A DNA stretch of 64,000 bases from Microvirga splendida. GTDB taxonomy: Bacteria > Pseudomonadota > Alphaproteobacteria > Rhizobiales > Beijerinckiaceae. Position numbers and translations under genes: made by a program. Below, in pieces: positions 46,184-54,582 of this stretch. Location of the stretch: the NCBI RefSeq assembly GCF_016427565.1, contig NZ_JAELXT010000022.1, positions 19,733 through 83,732 of the forward strand. The letters are read 5' to 3'. Numbering within the stretch: position 1 is the stretch's first letter; each line of letters starts with the position of its first letter. The notes beneath the pieces are model-generated. The model was not told where the DNA came from. It ran no database searches and worked only from the letters and a program-made list of their open reading frames with translations.

Positions 46184-46645
46184 ATGACGGATTTGGACCG
46201 GATCGATCGCAAGATCCTCAAAGCTCTCCAGGCCGATGGCCGCATCGCTAATGTGGACCTCGCCGAAAAGGTCGGGCTGTCGCCCACCTCCACGGGCGAC
46301 CGGGTGAAGCGCCTGCTGCGGGAGGGCTTCATCGCCGGCTACGGGGCGAGGCTCGACCCGCACCGGCTGGGGCTCGGCCTCCTGGTCTTCGTGGAGGTGT
46401 CCCTCGACAAGACCACGCCCGACGTCTTCGAGAAATTTGCCGAGGCGGTGAAGCGCGCGCCCGAGGTTCTCGAATGCCACATGGTGGCGGGCGGCTTCGA
46501 CTATCTGGTCAAGACCCGCGTGGCCGACATGGCCGCCTACCGCCACTTCCTGGGCGAGATCCTGCTGGCCTTGCCGGGCGTGAAGGAGACCCGCACCTAT
46601 GCGGTGATGGAGGAGGTCAAGAGCGACGGGATGCTGCCGGTCTAG
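46184..46645 (+). CDS. putR: Lrp/AsnC-family regulator, probable putA activator
   Basis: 153 residues from ATG 46184; a GTG two codons upstream is possible. The helix-turn-helix (DRIDRKILKALQADGRIANVDLAEKVGLSPT) is followed by a RAM ligand domain (VFVEVSLDKTTPDVFEKF, ECHMVAGGFDYLVKTR). It is divergent from putA with a 114-base shared region, as in other Rhizobiales where PutR activates putA in response to proline. The symbol is by analogy. A terminator follows. Confidence 0.9.
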   Translation: MTDLDRIDRKILKALQADGRIANVDLAEKVGLSPTSTGDRVKRLLREGFIAGYGARLDPHRLGLGLLVFVEVSLDKTTPDVFEKFAEAVKRAPEVLECHMVAGGFDYLVKTRVADMAAYRHFLGEILLALPGVKETRTYAVMEEVKSDGMLPV

Positions 46646-46650
46646 GCACG

Positions 46651-46677
46651 AAAAAGGCGGCTCGAAGCCGCCTTTTC
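46651..46677 (+). terminator. Rho-independent terminator after the Lrp gene
   Basis: Stem AAAAGGCGGCT / AGCCGCCTTTT with a 3-base loop, followed by CCTT. It also serves the convergent TerC gene on the other strand, since the stem arms carry A and T runs on both sides. Confidence 0.85.
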
Positions 46678-46700
46678 CTTGTTCAGGGTCTTCTTGAGAC

Positions 46701-47708
46701 TCAGCCGGAGATGGCTGCCTGCTCGTTCTTCGTCTTCCACAGGGAGAAGACGATGCCGCCCACGATCAGGGCGAGGGTCACGCCCAGCGAGATGGTGGGG
46801 TCGAGTTTGCCCATGATCTGGTTCCAGAAGATCTTGCCGCCGATGAACACCAGCACCAGGGCCAGGGCGTACTTCAGGTAGTGGAACCGGTGCACCATGG
46901 CGGCGAGCGCGAAGTAGAGGGCGCGCAGGCCGAGGATCGCCATGATGTTCGCCGTGTAGACCACGAAGGTGTCCGTGGTGATGGCGAAGATCGCCGGCAC
47001 CGAGTCCACCGCGAAGATCAGGTCGGCGACGTTGATCACCACGAGGGCCAGGAAGAGCGGCGTCGCCCAGGTGACGATCCTGCCGGTCTTCGGGTCCGGT
47101 TCACGCACGAAGAAGTGCTGTTCGTGAAGCCGGTTCGTGACCCGCATGTGATTGCGCAGGAAACGCACGAGCGGGTTCTTCTCGATGTCGGGATCGCTCT
47201 CGGGCACGAGCAGCATCTTGATGCCCGTCGCGATCAGGAAGGCGCCGAAGATGTAGAGCATCCAGGCATATTCCTGCACCAGGGCGGCTCCCAGGGCGAT
47301 CATGATGCCGCGCAGGACGATGACGCCGATGATGCCCCACACGAGGGCGCGGTACTGGTACTTCCGGGGGATCGCGAAATAGCTGAAGATCAGCGAGATC
47401 ACGAAGACGTTGTCGATGGACAGGGACTTCTCGATGAAGAAGCCCGTGAAGTAGGCGATGCCTGCATGGCTGCCGTCCTGGGTCACCAGGAGGCCGGTCT
47501 CATACGACCACCAGATATAGGCGCCGAAGAGGACTGCGATGCCGATGTAGAAGGCAGAGAGGAAAAGGCTCTCCTTCACGCCGAGCTCCTTGTCCTTTTT
47601 GTTCAGGACACCGAGATCGAAAGCGAGGAGAAAAACGACAAGGCTCAAGAAAGCCGTCCACATCCAGACGGGCTTCCCCAGCCATTCCATGATAAGGAAT
47701 TCTGGCAT
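46701..47708 (-). CDS. TerC-family membrane protein (Alx-like)
   Basis: 335 residues with nine or so hydrophobic helices. The family motif FFIEKSLSIDNVFVISLIF (about 90-108) and the later VVINVADLIFAVDSVPAIFAITTDTFVVYTANIMAILGLR carry the acidic residues thought to bind a metal ion. Close relatives such as Alx export manganese or react to alkaline pH. No yybP-ykoY riboswitch could be recognised upstream. A 305-base region separates it from the divergent ABC transporter genes. Confidence 0.93.
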   Translation of the reverse strand: MPEFLIMEWLGKPVWMWTAFLSLVVFLLAFDLGVLNKKDKELGVKESLFLSAFYIGIAVLFGAYIWWSYETGLLVTQDGSHAGIAYFTGFFIEKSLSIDNVFVISLIFSYFAIPRKYQYRALVWGIIGVIVLRGIMIALGAALVQEYAWMLYIFGAFLIATGIKMLLVPESDPDIEKNPLVRFLRNHMRVTNRLHEQHFFVREPDPKTGRIVTWATPLFLALVVINVADLIFAVDSVPAIFAITTDTFVVYTANIMAILGLRALYFALAAMVHRFHYLKYALALVLVFIGGKIFWNQIMGKLDPTISLGVTLALIVGGIVFSLWKTKNEQAAISG

Positions 47709-48013
47709 AACCGGACCTATGATTGCTTCTGTTCAAGCATCGGCTCCGACATCGCAGTCGTGTGCTCACGTCCTGCCAGAGGGGCCCGGTCACCGATGGG
47801 ATTCAAGGTAGGGATGGCCCCAAGGGCCGTCAAGAGACCCGGCGCCCGGAATTTTTGCTCAATTTTCTGTCAGATGCCGGTTCGAAGGGCAGGGATGATG
47901 CGGCAAGAGACTTGACCCCCGCGCTCTTTCTGCTTGCATGGTCAAGAACAGGGCAGGCGGCTGAAAAGGACGTCATGAAGCCCCAGACAATCATAAAATC
48001 AGAGGTGACAGTG
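47709..48013. other. Divergent regulatory gap between terC-like gene and ABC importer
   Basis: 305 bases. The reading frame on the plus strand is open for part of it, but without a convincing start or family resemblance. The ribosome site GAGGTGA just before 48014 belongs to the binding-protein gene. Promoters for both directions must lie here; none stands out by eye, and no riboswitch-like fold was identified. Confidence 0.5.
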
Positions 48014-49051
48014 ATGTTTGCGGATCGTTCGACGAAGGCAGGATGGATCAGGGGGATGTTGGCCGGCGCCGCCGTGCTCCTCGGCTCCACGGCCGCCCAG
48101 GCCCAGACTCCCGTGCGGTTTACCCTGGACTGGCGCTGGGAGGGTCCGGCGGCCCCCTTCGCGGTCGCCCTCGACAAGGGTTACTTCAAGGCCGAGGGGC
48201 TCGACGTCACGATCGATCCGGCGTCGGGCTCCCGCGAGCCGATCTCCCGGGTCGCATCCGGCACCTATGACATGGGCTTCGGCGACGTGAACTCCCTCGT
48301 ACGCTTCCGCGACGAGAATCCCGGCACCGACATCAAGGCCGTCATGATGATGTACGACCGGCCGCCCTTCGCCATCATCGGGCGCAAGAGCCGCGGCATC
48401 AGCAAGGAGGTGTCGAGTCTCCAGGGGAAGAAGTTCGGCGCACCTGCCGCCGACGGCGCTTACGCGCAATGGCCGATCTTCAAGGCGGTCAACAAGATCG
48501 ACGATTCCAGCATGCGGTTCGAGAACGTGGGCTTCCCGGTCCGCGAGCCCATGCTGGCTCAGGGCGAGGTCGATGCGGTGTTCGGCTTCTCCATGTCGTC
48601 CTACATCAACCTGAAGTCCCGCGGTGTGCCGGCGGATGACATCGTCGTCCTGCCCATGAGCGATTACGGTGTCGATCTCTACGGCAACGCCGTCATCGCC
48701 TCGGAGAAGTTCGCCAAAGAGAAGCCCGAGGCCGTGAAGGGATTTCTGCGCGCGCTCATGAAGGGCGTTCAGGACACGGTGAAGGATCCCGCGAGCGCAG
48801 TCGATGCGGTGATCAAGCGCAACGACGTGGCCAAGAAGGACGTGGAGCTCGAGCGCCTCAAGATGGTGCTGGAGCAGAACATGATCACCCCGTGGGTGAA
48901 GGAGAACGGCTTCGGAGGCATCGACAAGGATCGTTTCGCCAAGGCCCTCGACCAGATCGGCCTGACCTTCAACTACAAGGCGAAGCCCAAGGTGGAGGAC
49001 GTGTTCACGGAGGAATTCCTCCCGGCCGCCGACCAGCGCAAGGTGAACTGA
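48014..49051 (+). CDS. ABC transporter substrate-binding protein (NMT1/THI5-like, NitT/TauT type)
   Basis: 345 residues with a Sec signal peptide (to about residue 31, AAQA-QT). The mature start VRFTLDWRWEGPAAPFAVALDKGYFKAEGLDVTI, SREPISRVASGTYDMGFGD and the later MLAQGEVDAVFGFSMSSY are typical of the NMT1/THI5-like family of importers for sulfonates, nitrate, pyrimidine precursors and similar compounds. The TLDW opening is most common in pyrimidine-precursor (ThiY-like) binders, but the ligand cannot be fixed. ATG 48014 follows GAGGTGA. Confidence 0.9.
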   Translation: MFADRSTKAGWIRGMLAGAAVLLGSTAAQAQTPVRFTLDWRWEGPAAPFAVALDKGYFKAEGLDVTIDPASGSREPISRVASGTYDMGFGDVNSLVRFRDENPGTDIKAVMMMYDRPPFAIIGRKSRGISKEVSSLQGKKFGAPAADGAYAQWPIFKAVNKIDDSSMRFENVGFPVREPMLAQGEVDAVFGFSMSSYINLKSRGVPADDIVVLPMSDYGVDLYGNAVIASEKFAKEKPEAVKGFLRALMKGVQDTVKDPASAVDAVIKRNDVAKKDVELERLKMVLEQNMITPWVKENGFGGIDKDRFAKALDQIGLTFNYKAKPKVEDVFTEEFLPAADQRKVN

Positions 49052-49070
49052 TCGTTTCGCGCTCTTTCTG

Positions 49071-49204
49071 CACCCTCCCCTTGAGGGGGAGGGTCGCGAG
49101 CATAAGCGAGCGGGGTGGGGTGAGAGGCGCCAACATCGAGACATGTCGCGCTACTCACCCCACCCCGGCCTGAAGGCCGACTCTCCCCCTCAAGGGGAGG
49201 GTGA
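49071..49204. repeat. Large inverted repeat inside the ABC operon
   Basis: A left arm from 49071 (CACCCTCCCCTTGAGGGGGA...) and a right arm ending at 49204 (...CTCAAGGGGAGGGTG) enclose a second inner dyad (GGGGTGGGGTGAG / CTCACCCCACCCC). It lies between the binding-protein gene and the ATPase gene. It is the same C-T/G-A-rich repeat class as at 42812-42958. Confidence 0.8.
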
Positions 49205-49220
49205 GACCACGGAGCGCCTT

Positions 49221-50012
49221 GTGTCTGCTTTCGTCGAACTTCACGACGTGACCCACGTCTATGCGCGGGCCGAGGACGGCCTGCCGGCCGTCCAGAACTT
49301 GAATCTCAAGGTCAACGAGGGTGAGTTCGCCGCTATCGTTGGCCCGTCGGGCTGCGGCAAGTCCACCCTGATGAAGCTCGCCACCGGATTGCAGTTTCCC
49401 CGGGAGGGCACCGTCATCGTGGACGGCAAGCAGGTTGGTGCGCCGGTGAAGCTCGCCGGCATGGCGTTCCAGAACCCGACCATGCTCCCCTGGCGCACCA
49501 CCCTCGACAACATTCTCCTGCCGCTCGAAATCGTGGAGCCGCACCGCTCCCGGCTGCGCCGGCACAAGGCGGAGTATGTGGCGAAGGCCGAAAGCCTGCT
49601 CGCCCAGGTGGGCCTCAAGGGACAGGGCGACAAATTCCCCTGGCAGTTGTCGGGCGGCATGCAGCAGCGCGCCTCCCTCTGTCGTGCGCTCATCCACGAG
49701 CCCAAGCTCCTGATGCTCGACGAGCCCTTCGGGGCGCTCGACAGCTTCACCCGCGAGGAATTGTGGTGCGTGATGCGCGACCTGCATGCGGCGCAGAAGG
49801 TCACGATCATCCTCGTCACCCACGACCTGCGCGAGGCGGCGTTCCTGTCGGACCGCATCTTCTGCATGAGCGCGCGGCCCGGTCGTATCGTGGCCGAGCG
49901 GGAGGTGGAGTTCCCGAGACCCCGCGACCTTGAGCTCACCTACACGCCGGAATTTTCCAACCTCGTCCACGAGTTGCGCGGCCGCATCGCGCAGGCGCGC
50001 CAGGCGGCGTGA
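49221..50012 (+). CDS. ABC transporter ATP-binding protein (NitT/TauT type)
   Basis: 263 residues from GTG 49221 (GGAG upstream). A start at 49143 would run through the inverted repeat and is rejected. Walker A GPSGCGKST, Q-loop AFQNPTMLPWRTT, signature LSGGMQQR, Walker B LLMLDEPFGALD and His switch VTHDLREA are all present, matching the SsuB/TauB/ThiZ group. It energises import of the ligand bound by the preceding protein. Confidence 0.94.
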   Translation: MSAFVELHDVTHVYARAEDGLPAVQNLNLKVNEGEFAAIVGPSGCGKSTLMKLATGLQFPREGTVIVDGKQVGAPVKLAGMAFQNPTMLPWRTTLDNILLPLEIVEPHRSRLRRHKAEYVAKAESLLAQVGLKGQGDKFPWQLSGGMQQRASLCRALIHEPKLLMLDEPFGALDSFTREELWCVMRDLHAAQKVTIILVTHDLREAAFLSDRIFCMSARPGRIVAEREVEFPRPRDLELTYTPEFSNLVHELRGRIAQARQAA

Positions 50013-50020
50013 GGCCTTCG

Positions 50021-50788
50021 ATGAAAACCAAGAACCAACTCGCCCTTGCGCCATGGGTCTTCACACTCGGCTTCTTCGCCCTGTGGGAGATCCTCTGCCA
50101 TGTTCTGAAGATCTCGAGCTTCATCCTGCCGGCGCCTTCCACGATCCTTTGGGCCGTGTGGGAGTACCGCACCCAGCTCGCCTACCATGCCATGCACACC
50201 CTCTGGATGACGCTCGCGGGCTTCGGCCTCGCGGTCGGCTTCGGGCTGCTGCTCGGGATGGTGCTCGGCTCTTCGCGGCTCATCAATGCGGGCACCTACC
50301 CGCTGCTCGTGGGCTTCAACTCGATCCCGAAGGTGGCCGTAGTGCCGATCCTGGTGTTCTGGTTCGGCGTCGGGTGGGTGCCGCCGGTGATGACCGCCTT
50401 CCTAATCTCGTTCTTCCCCATCGTGGTGAATGTCGCGACCGGCATCGCCACGGTGGAGCCCGAGATGGAGGACGTGCTGCGGGCCCTCGGCGCGTCGAAG
50501 CGCGACATCGTGTTCAAGGTCGGCGTGCCGCGCGCCATGCCGTATTTCTTCGGAAGCTTGAAGGTGGCGATCACGCTCGCCTATGTGGGCTCCGTGATCG
50601 GCGAGCAGAACGCGTCGAATGTCGGCATCGGCAACCTGCTCACGCGCGCCTCCGCCGCCTTCGAGGTGCCCCTCGTCTGGGCCGCCCTCGTGGTGCTCGC
50701 TGTGCTCGGCGTGATCATGTACGCGATCACGGCCTATGCGGAGCGCTCCATGACCGGCTGGGCGCAGCGCTCGCAGATGGCGGCGTGA
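50021..50788 (+). CDS. ABC transporter permease (NitT/TauT type)
   Basis: 255 residues with six membrane helices. The EAA-like cytoplasmic loop EDVLRALGASKRDIVFKVGVPRAMPYFFGSLKVA matches the BPD_transp_1 family (SsuC/TauC/ThiX-like). The ATG at 50021 is preferred; a GTG at 50009 overlaps the ATPase stop. It completes a three-gene importer. Confidence 0.93.
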   Translation: MKTKNQLALAPWVFTLGFFALWEILCHVLKISSFILPAPSTILWAVWEYRTQLAYHAMHTLWMTLAGFGLAVGFGLLLGMVLGSSRLINAGTYPLLVGFNSIPKVAVVPILVFWFGVGWVPPVMTAFLISFFPIVVNVATGIATVEPEMEDVLRALGASKRDIVFKVGVPRAMPYFFGSLKVAITLAYVGSVIGEQNASNVGIGNLLTRASAAFEVPLVWAALVVLAVLGVIMYAITAYAERSMTGWAQRSQMAA

Positions 50789-50789
50789 T

Positions 50790-51947
50790 CTAGCGCCTCA
50801 GGGAGAGCGGATTGTCAGAGAGCGCCGCCGCGTCGGGCTGATCGACGGCCGGTTTGCCGAGGAAGGCGTTCCAGAGCTTTTCCACCGTCTCGCGCTCGAG
50901 ATCGTCGACGATGAAGACGATGCGGCTGCGCCTGTCCTCGCTCGGCCAGCGCGGCAGCACGGCCGGTACATGGATCACGTGCTGCACCCCGTGGATCACG
51001 ACCGGATGCTCCGGATCCTCGGCCAGGGCCACGAGACCCTTCACGCGCAGCAGCTTCGATCCTTGCGACGAGCGCAGAAGATCGAGGAACATGTCGAGCG
51101 TGCCCTGGCGGATCGGCTGCGCGCTCGTGAGGCAGAAGGCGCGGATGCGCTCGTCGTGCCGGTTCACGTCGTGATGGTGGTGATGGCCATGACCATGACC
51201 ATGATGATGGTGATGCCCATGCTGGTGCGCATGGCTCTCGCGCTCGGCGTCTTCCACGGCTTCCGTCTTCAGCCAGTCGGACACGTCCGCGATCTTGCCG
51301 TCGAGACCGAAGAGGCCGCCGGCAATCACGGCCTCGACCGGCGCATCCGCCGCAAGCAGGGTTGCGCCGGGATTGAGTTGATGCAGCCGCTCCCGCAGCT
51401 CGGAGAGCTTCGACTCGTCGGTGACGAGGTCGGTCTTCGAGAGAACGATGCGCTCGGCCACGGCGGCCTGCTTGACCGCCTCGCGATGGCTGTCGAGGGT
51501 CGCCGTCCCGTTCACCGCATCGACCACCGTCACCACGCCCTCAACCGCATAGCGCATCGACAGATACGGATGGTAGAGAACCGCATGCAGGATCGGGGCG
51601 GGATCGGCGAGCCCCGTGGTTTCGATGATCACCCGCTTGAACGGCAGGATGCGGTCGTTGTCGCGTTTGCGCAGAAGGTCTTCCAGGGTCGCGATGAGAT
51701 CGCCGCGCACGGTGCAGCAGAGACAGCCCGCGGAGAGCAGCACCATGCCCTCGTCGACTTTCTCCACCAGCAGGTGATCGAGGCCGATGTCGCCGAATTC
51801 GTTGATGATCACCACACTGTCCTGCAGGGCGGGATCTTTCAGGAGCCGGTTGAGCAGCGTGGTTTTGCCCGACCCCAGGAAGCCGGTCAGGATCGTGAGC
51901 GGAAGGGGAGCGGGAGGAGTCATGGGATCATTCGTCATCGTGTTCAA
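50790..51947 (-). CDS. CobW/COG0523 GTPase with His-rich metal-binding stretch
   Basis: 385 residues. P-loop GFLGSGKTT (22-30), metal motif Cys75-Leu-Cys-Cys78 (GCLCC), NKxD-like SKTD (170-173) and a C-terminal CobW_C domain are present. Residues 239-259 are almost all His with Gly and Gln, a feature of zinc metallochaperones (ZagA/ZigA) and of some cobalt or nickel handlers. cobS and cobT are 8 kb away, so cobalt delivery is possible but zinc is more usual for this architecture. Its start overlaps the DMT transporter stop by four bases. Confidence 0.92.
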   Translation of the reverse strand: MNTMTNDPMTPPAPLPLTILTGFLGSGKTTLLNRLLKDPALQDSVVIINEFGDIGLDHLLVEKVDEGMVLLSAGCLCCTVRGDLIATLEDLLRKRDNDRILPFKRVIIETTGLADPAPILHAVLYHPYLSMRYAVEGVVTVVDAVNGTATLDSHREAVKQAAVAERIVLSKTDLVTDESKLSELRERLHQLNPGATLLAADAPVEAVIAGGLFGLDGKIADVSDWLKTEAVEDAERESHAHQHGHHHHHGHGHGHHHHHDVNRHDERIRAFCLTSAQPIRQGTLDMFLDLLRSSQGSKLLRVKGLVALAEDPEHPVVIHGVQHVIHVPAVLPRWPSEDRRSRIVFIVDDLERETVEKLWNAFLGKPAVDQPDAAALSDNPLSLRR

Positions 51948-52849
51948 TCCGCAATCGGCACCAGGGGCGCATCCTTTAGACGGCGCTGCTCCAGCACAAC
52001 GTTGGCCATGATGGCCCCCAGCACAAGGGCGCCGCCGGCAATCTGCAGGGGAGACAGGACCTCATCAAGAATGAGAGCCGACGAGATCGCGGCGACCACG
52101 GGCTCGGTGCAGTAGATGATCCCAGCGGCCACCGCCGTGATGCGCCCAAGGGCCAGGAACTGCAGGACGAATCCGAAGATGTAGCCGCCGATGGTCATCG
52201 CGACCGCAAAGGGAGCGAGGGTCAGAGAGGAAGGCGGGGCAAGCTGCCCCGCCGCCAGGCTGATGAGCGCCGCGGTGGGCAGGACGAGCAGGTGGATCCA
52301 GAAGGTCTTGGCCATGACGCCGGTTCTGCGGCAGCGCGCGGCGGCGAAGAACTGGATGGCCGTAGCGACGCTGGCCCCGAAGGCGAGGGCGAGGCCCCTC
52401 CAGTCGAGATCCCCGAAGGCCGGCCCCACCACCAGCGCCACGCCGAGGGTCGCCACCGCCACGACACCCAGCAATGACGGCGTGAGCCTCGTGCCTTCCA
52501 CGAAGGGGCTCGCCAGCACGATCAGGATCGGAAAGGTGTAGAACACCACTGCCGCCACGGTCACGGGAATGTAGGCGACGGACGAGAGATAGCAGATGCC
52601 CACGAAGGCGGTGGCGACGCCGAGCAGGAGCAGGGTGCCGCGCTCCTCCCTGGCAGCCTTGAGCGAGCTTCGTGCGACGGCGGCGACGATGCCCACCAGC
52701 ACCAGCATCAGGAAAACCCGGTACACCACGATGGCCGAGCCGCTCGCGCCCGCGAAGGAGGCCATGCGGGCATAGACGATGTTGAAGCCGTAGAGGCTCG
52801 CCGAGACGAGGGCGAAGAGCAGGCCGCTGGCGGGGGAGGAGCTGTTCAT
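51944..52849 (-). CDS. DMT/EamA-family transporter
   Basis: 301 residues with ten hydrophobic helices arranged as two EamA repeats (about 8-140 and 150-285). GFNIVYARMA and IIYCTEPVVAAISSALILDEVLSPLQIAGGALVLGAI are typical. It is a drug/metabolite transporter of unknown substrate. It precedes the CobW gene with a four-base overlap, so the two are co-transcribed; a metal-related export role is only a guess from that. Confidence 0.9.
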   Translation of the reverse strand: MNSSSPASGLLFALVSASLYGFNIVYARMASFAGASGSAIVVYRVFLMLVLVGIVAAVARSSLKAAREERGTLLLLGVATAFVGICYLSSVAYIPVTVAAVVFYTFPILIVLASPFVEGTRLTPSLLGVVAVATLGVALVVGPAFGDLDWRGLALAFGASVATAIQFFAAARCRRTGVMAKTFWIHLLVLPTAALISLAAGQLAPPSSLTLAPFAVAMTIGGYIFGFVLQFLALGRITAVAAGIIYCTEPVVAAISSALILDEVLSPLQIAGGALVLGAIMANVVLEQRRLKDAPLVPIAD

Positions 52850-52929
52850 GTCGCAACTTGCATGGCGGGGCCGAAGGGTTCGCCCGGATGCAGTGGAATT
52901 GCAAGGCCCAGGAAAAACGCCAGGCCATG

Positions 52930-52957
52930 AAAAACGCCCTGTCTGAGACCGGGCGTT
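52930..52957 (-). terminator. Hairpin terminator for the carboxypeptidase gene
   Basis: On the minus strand, stem AACGCCC / GGGCGTT is followed by TTT-C. It lies 31 bases past the stop of the leftward D,D-carboxypeptidase gene. Confidence 0.7.
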
Positions 52958-52987
52958 GCGAGAACAGGTCTTTTTGTTCCTGTCGGA

Positions 52988-54394
52988 TCAATTGGCGACG
53001 GATTTGGGCTTTCCGGCCGCATCGGCCTTCTGAGGCGCCTTGGCCTTGGTGTCGGCCTTGGCCTTGCTGTCCGTGGCAGGCTTGGGAGCCGGCTTCGCGC
53101 CCGTCACGGGCTTGACGGTGACGCTCACCCGCGGCTGGGTCTTGCCTTTGGCCGTGGGCTTGGCGGGTTCCTTTTCGGCGGCCTTCGCCTCGTCCGACGC
53201 AGTGTCATCGTCCTGCTTGGCCGCCGCCTTGCCCTTCTTGGGAGCGGTCGCCTTCTTTGTCTTGGTCCGGCGGGCCTGCTCGGCGGCAGCCTCCGCCGCC
53301 GCCTGGGCGGCAAGCTCGGCCTCGCTGGGCGGGTTCAGGCCAACCCAGACCCGCTCCGGCTGTACGGCGGTCCGGGGCCCGAGCACGGTGCGCACCGGCT
53401 TGTTGGCCGAATCGCCGGCAAAGGCCATGACCTCGGAAGAGAAGAGGTTCGGGATGTTGCTGTCCGTCTCGGCAACAGCCGGGGTGTCCTCTTCCTGCGG
53501 CATCGGCCCGCGACGGTCGCAGATGACCGGGCGCATGTCCGGCGGGCTGGTATTGGCCGAGGCGGGCAGGGCGCTCAGTTCCGGATTGGTGAAGTTCACC
53601 TTGCTGCTGAAGCCGCGGTCGAACAGCTCGGCGGCCTTGATGGTGCGCTCGTTGGACGAGGGGGCGCCGAGCACCACCGTGATGAGGTGGCGGCCGTCCC
53701 GGTGGGCGCTGGCCACCACGTTGAAGCCGGACGAGCAGATGAAGCCGGTCTTCATGCCGTCCGCGCCGGGATAGCGGCCGATGAGGCCGTTGGTGTTGCG
53801 CATGATGCGGCGGCCGAACTGAACGGCCCCGATGTCGAACAGATCCCTGTGGTTCGGGAACTCCATCAGCAGCGCGCGGGCGAGGATCGCCATGTCGCGG
53901 GCCGTGGTCTGGTTGCGCTCGTCGGGCAGGCCGTGGGGATTGGCGAAGCGGCTGCTCACCATCCCGAGGCGCCGGGCATGAGCGTTCATCAGTTCCGAGA
54001 AGCCGTCGATCGAGCCGCCGATATTCTCCGCGATGGTGGCGGCGACGTCGTTCGCCGATTTCACCATCATGATCTTGAGGGCGTTGTCGAGCCGGATCTC
54101 CGTGCCGGGCTTGAAGCCCATCTTCGACGGGGGCAGGGCGGCGGCGCCGTCGGACACGGTGAGAAGCGTGTCCATGCTCATCTGGCCGGAACGAACCTTG
54201 TCGAGGGCCACATAGGCGGTCATCAGCTTGGTGATGGAAGCCGGAAACCAGGGATCGGTCGCCCGCTCGGCGTGAAGAACGCGGCCGGATTCGAGTTCGA
54301 CGACAAGCGCAGGGCCGCCGGAGGCCAGAGCCGAACCGCTCATCAGAGCGGCAAGGGCAAAGGCTGTCACGCGGAGGACTCGGCTAACGTGCAT
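52988..54394 (-). CDS. dacA: D-alanyl-D-alanine carboxypeptidase with charged C-terminal tail
   Basis: 468 residues. Signal peptide (about 1-25), then a class A penicillin-binding fold with Ser53-x-x-Lys56 (PASITKLM), Ser113-Ala-Asn115 and Lys215-Thr-Gly217. It trims the terminal D-Ala of peptidoglycan stem peptides. After about residue 355 the protein continues for more than 100 residues of Ala, Lys, Pro, Thr low-complexity sequence, replacing the usual C-terminal amphipathic anchor. The tail may bind anionic wall polymers or spread the enzyme along the wall. Gene symbol is by family. Confidence 0.92.
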   Translation of the reverse strand: MHVSRVLRVTAFALAALMSGSALASGGPALVVELESGRVLHAERATDPWFPASITKLMTAYVALDKVRSGQMSMDTLLTVSDGAAALPPSKMGFKPGTEIRLDNALKIMMVKSANDVAATIAENIGGSIDGFSELMNAHARRLGMVSSRFANPHGLPDERNQTTARDMAILARALLMEFPNHRDLFDIGAVQFGRRIMRNTNGLIGRYPGADGMKTGFICSSGFNVVASAHRDGRHLITVVLGAPSSNERTIKAAELFDRGFSSKVNFTNPELSALPASANTSPPDMRPVICDRRGPMPQEEDTPAVAETDSNIPNLFSSEVMAFAGDSANKPVRTVLGPRTAVQPERVWVGLNPPSEAELAAQAAAEAAAEQARRTKTKKATAPKKGKAAAKQDDDTASDEAKAAEKEPAKPTAKGKTQPRVSVTVKPVTGAKPAPKPATDSKAKADTKAKAPQKADAAGKPKSVAN

Positions 54395-54582
54395 GCGGAA
54401 CGGCTCCTTGGCTTCGTTCGACGATAGGTGAGGATCGATCAGCCCCGCCTGTCAGCTGGGCTATTTGTAGTGCCGAACCTTGGCCTTGGCTAGGTTTGGC
54501 CGGTTATTGATTGCCTGAACTCCCCTTCTTAACGAATTCCATGGCAAGAGAGTGGCAAGAGCCGCCCGGATTGAAGAACGCC

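Noticed and set aside
47709..47960. yybP-ykoY manganese riboswitch before the TerC-like gene
   Set aside because: The expected paired GGGGAGUAGC-type and GAGACC-type conserved loops could not be placed in order on the minus strand.
49143..49220. Upstream start for the ABC ATPase
   Set aside because: The added residues come from the inverted repeat; GTG 49221 has the ribosome site and family-typical N-terminus.
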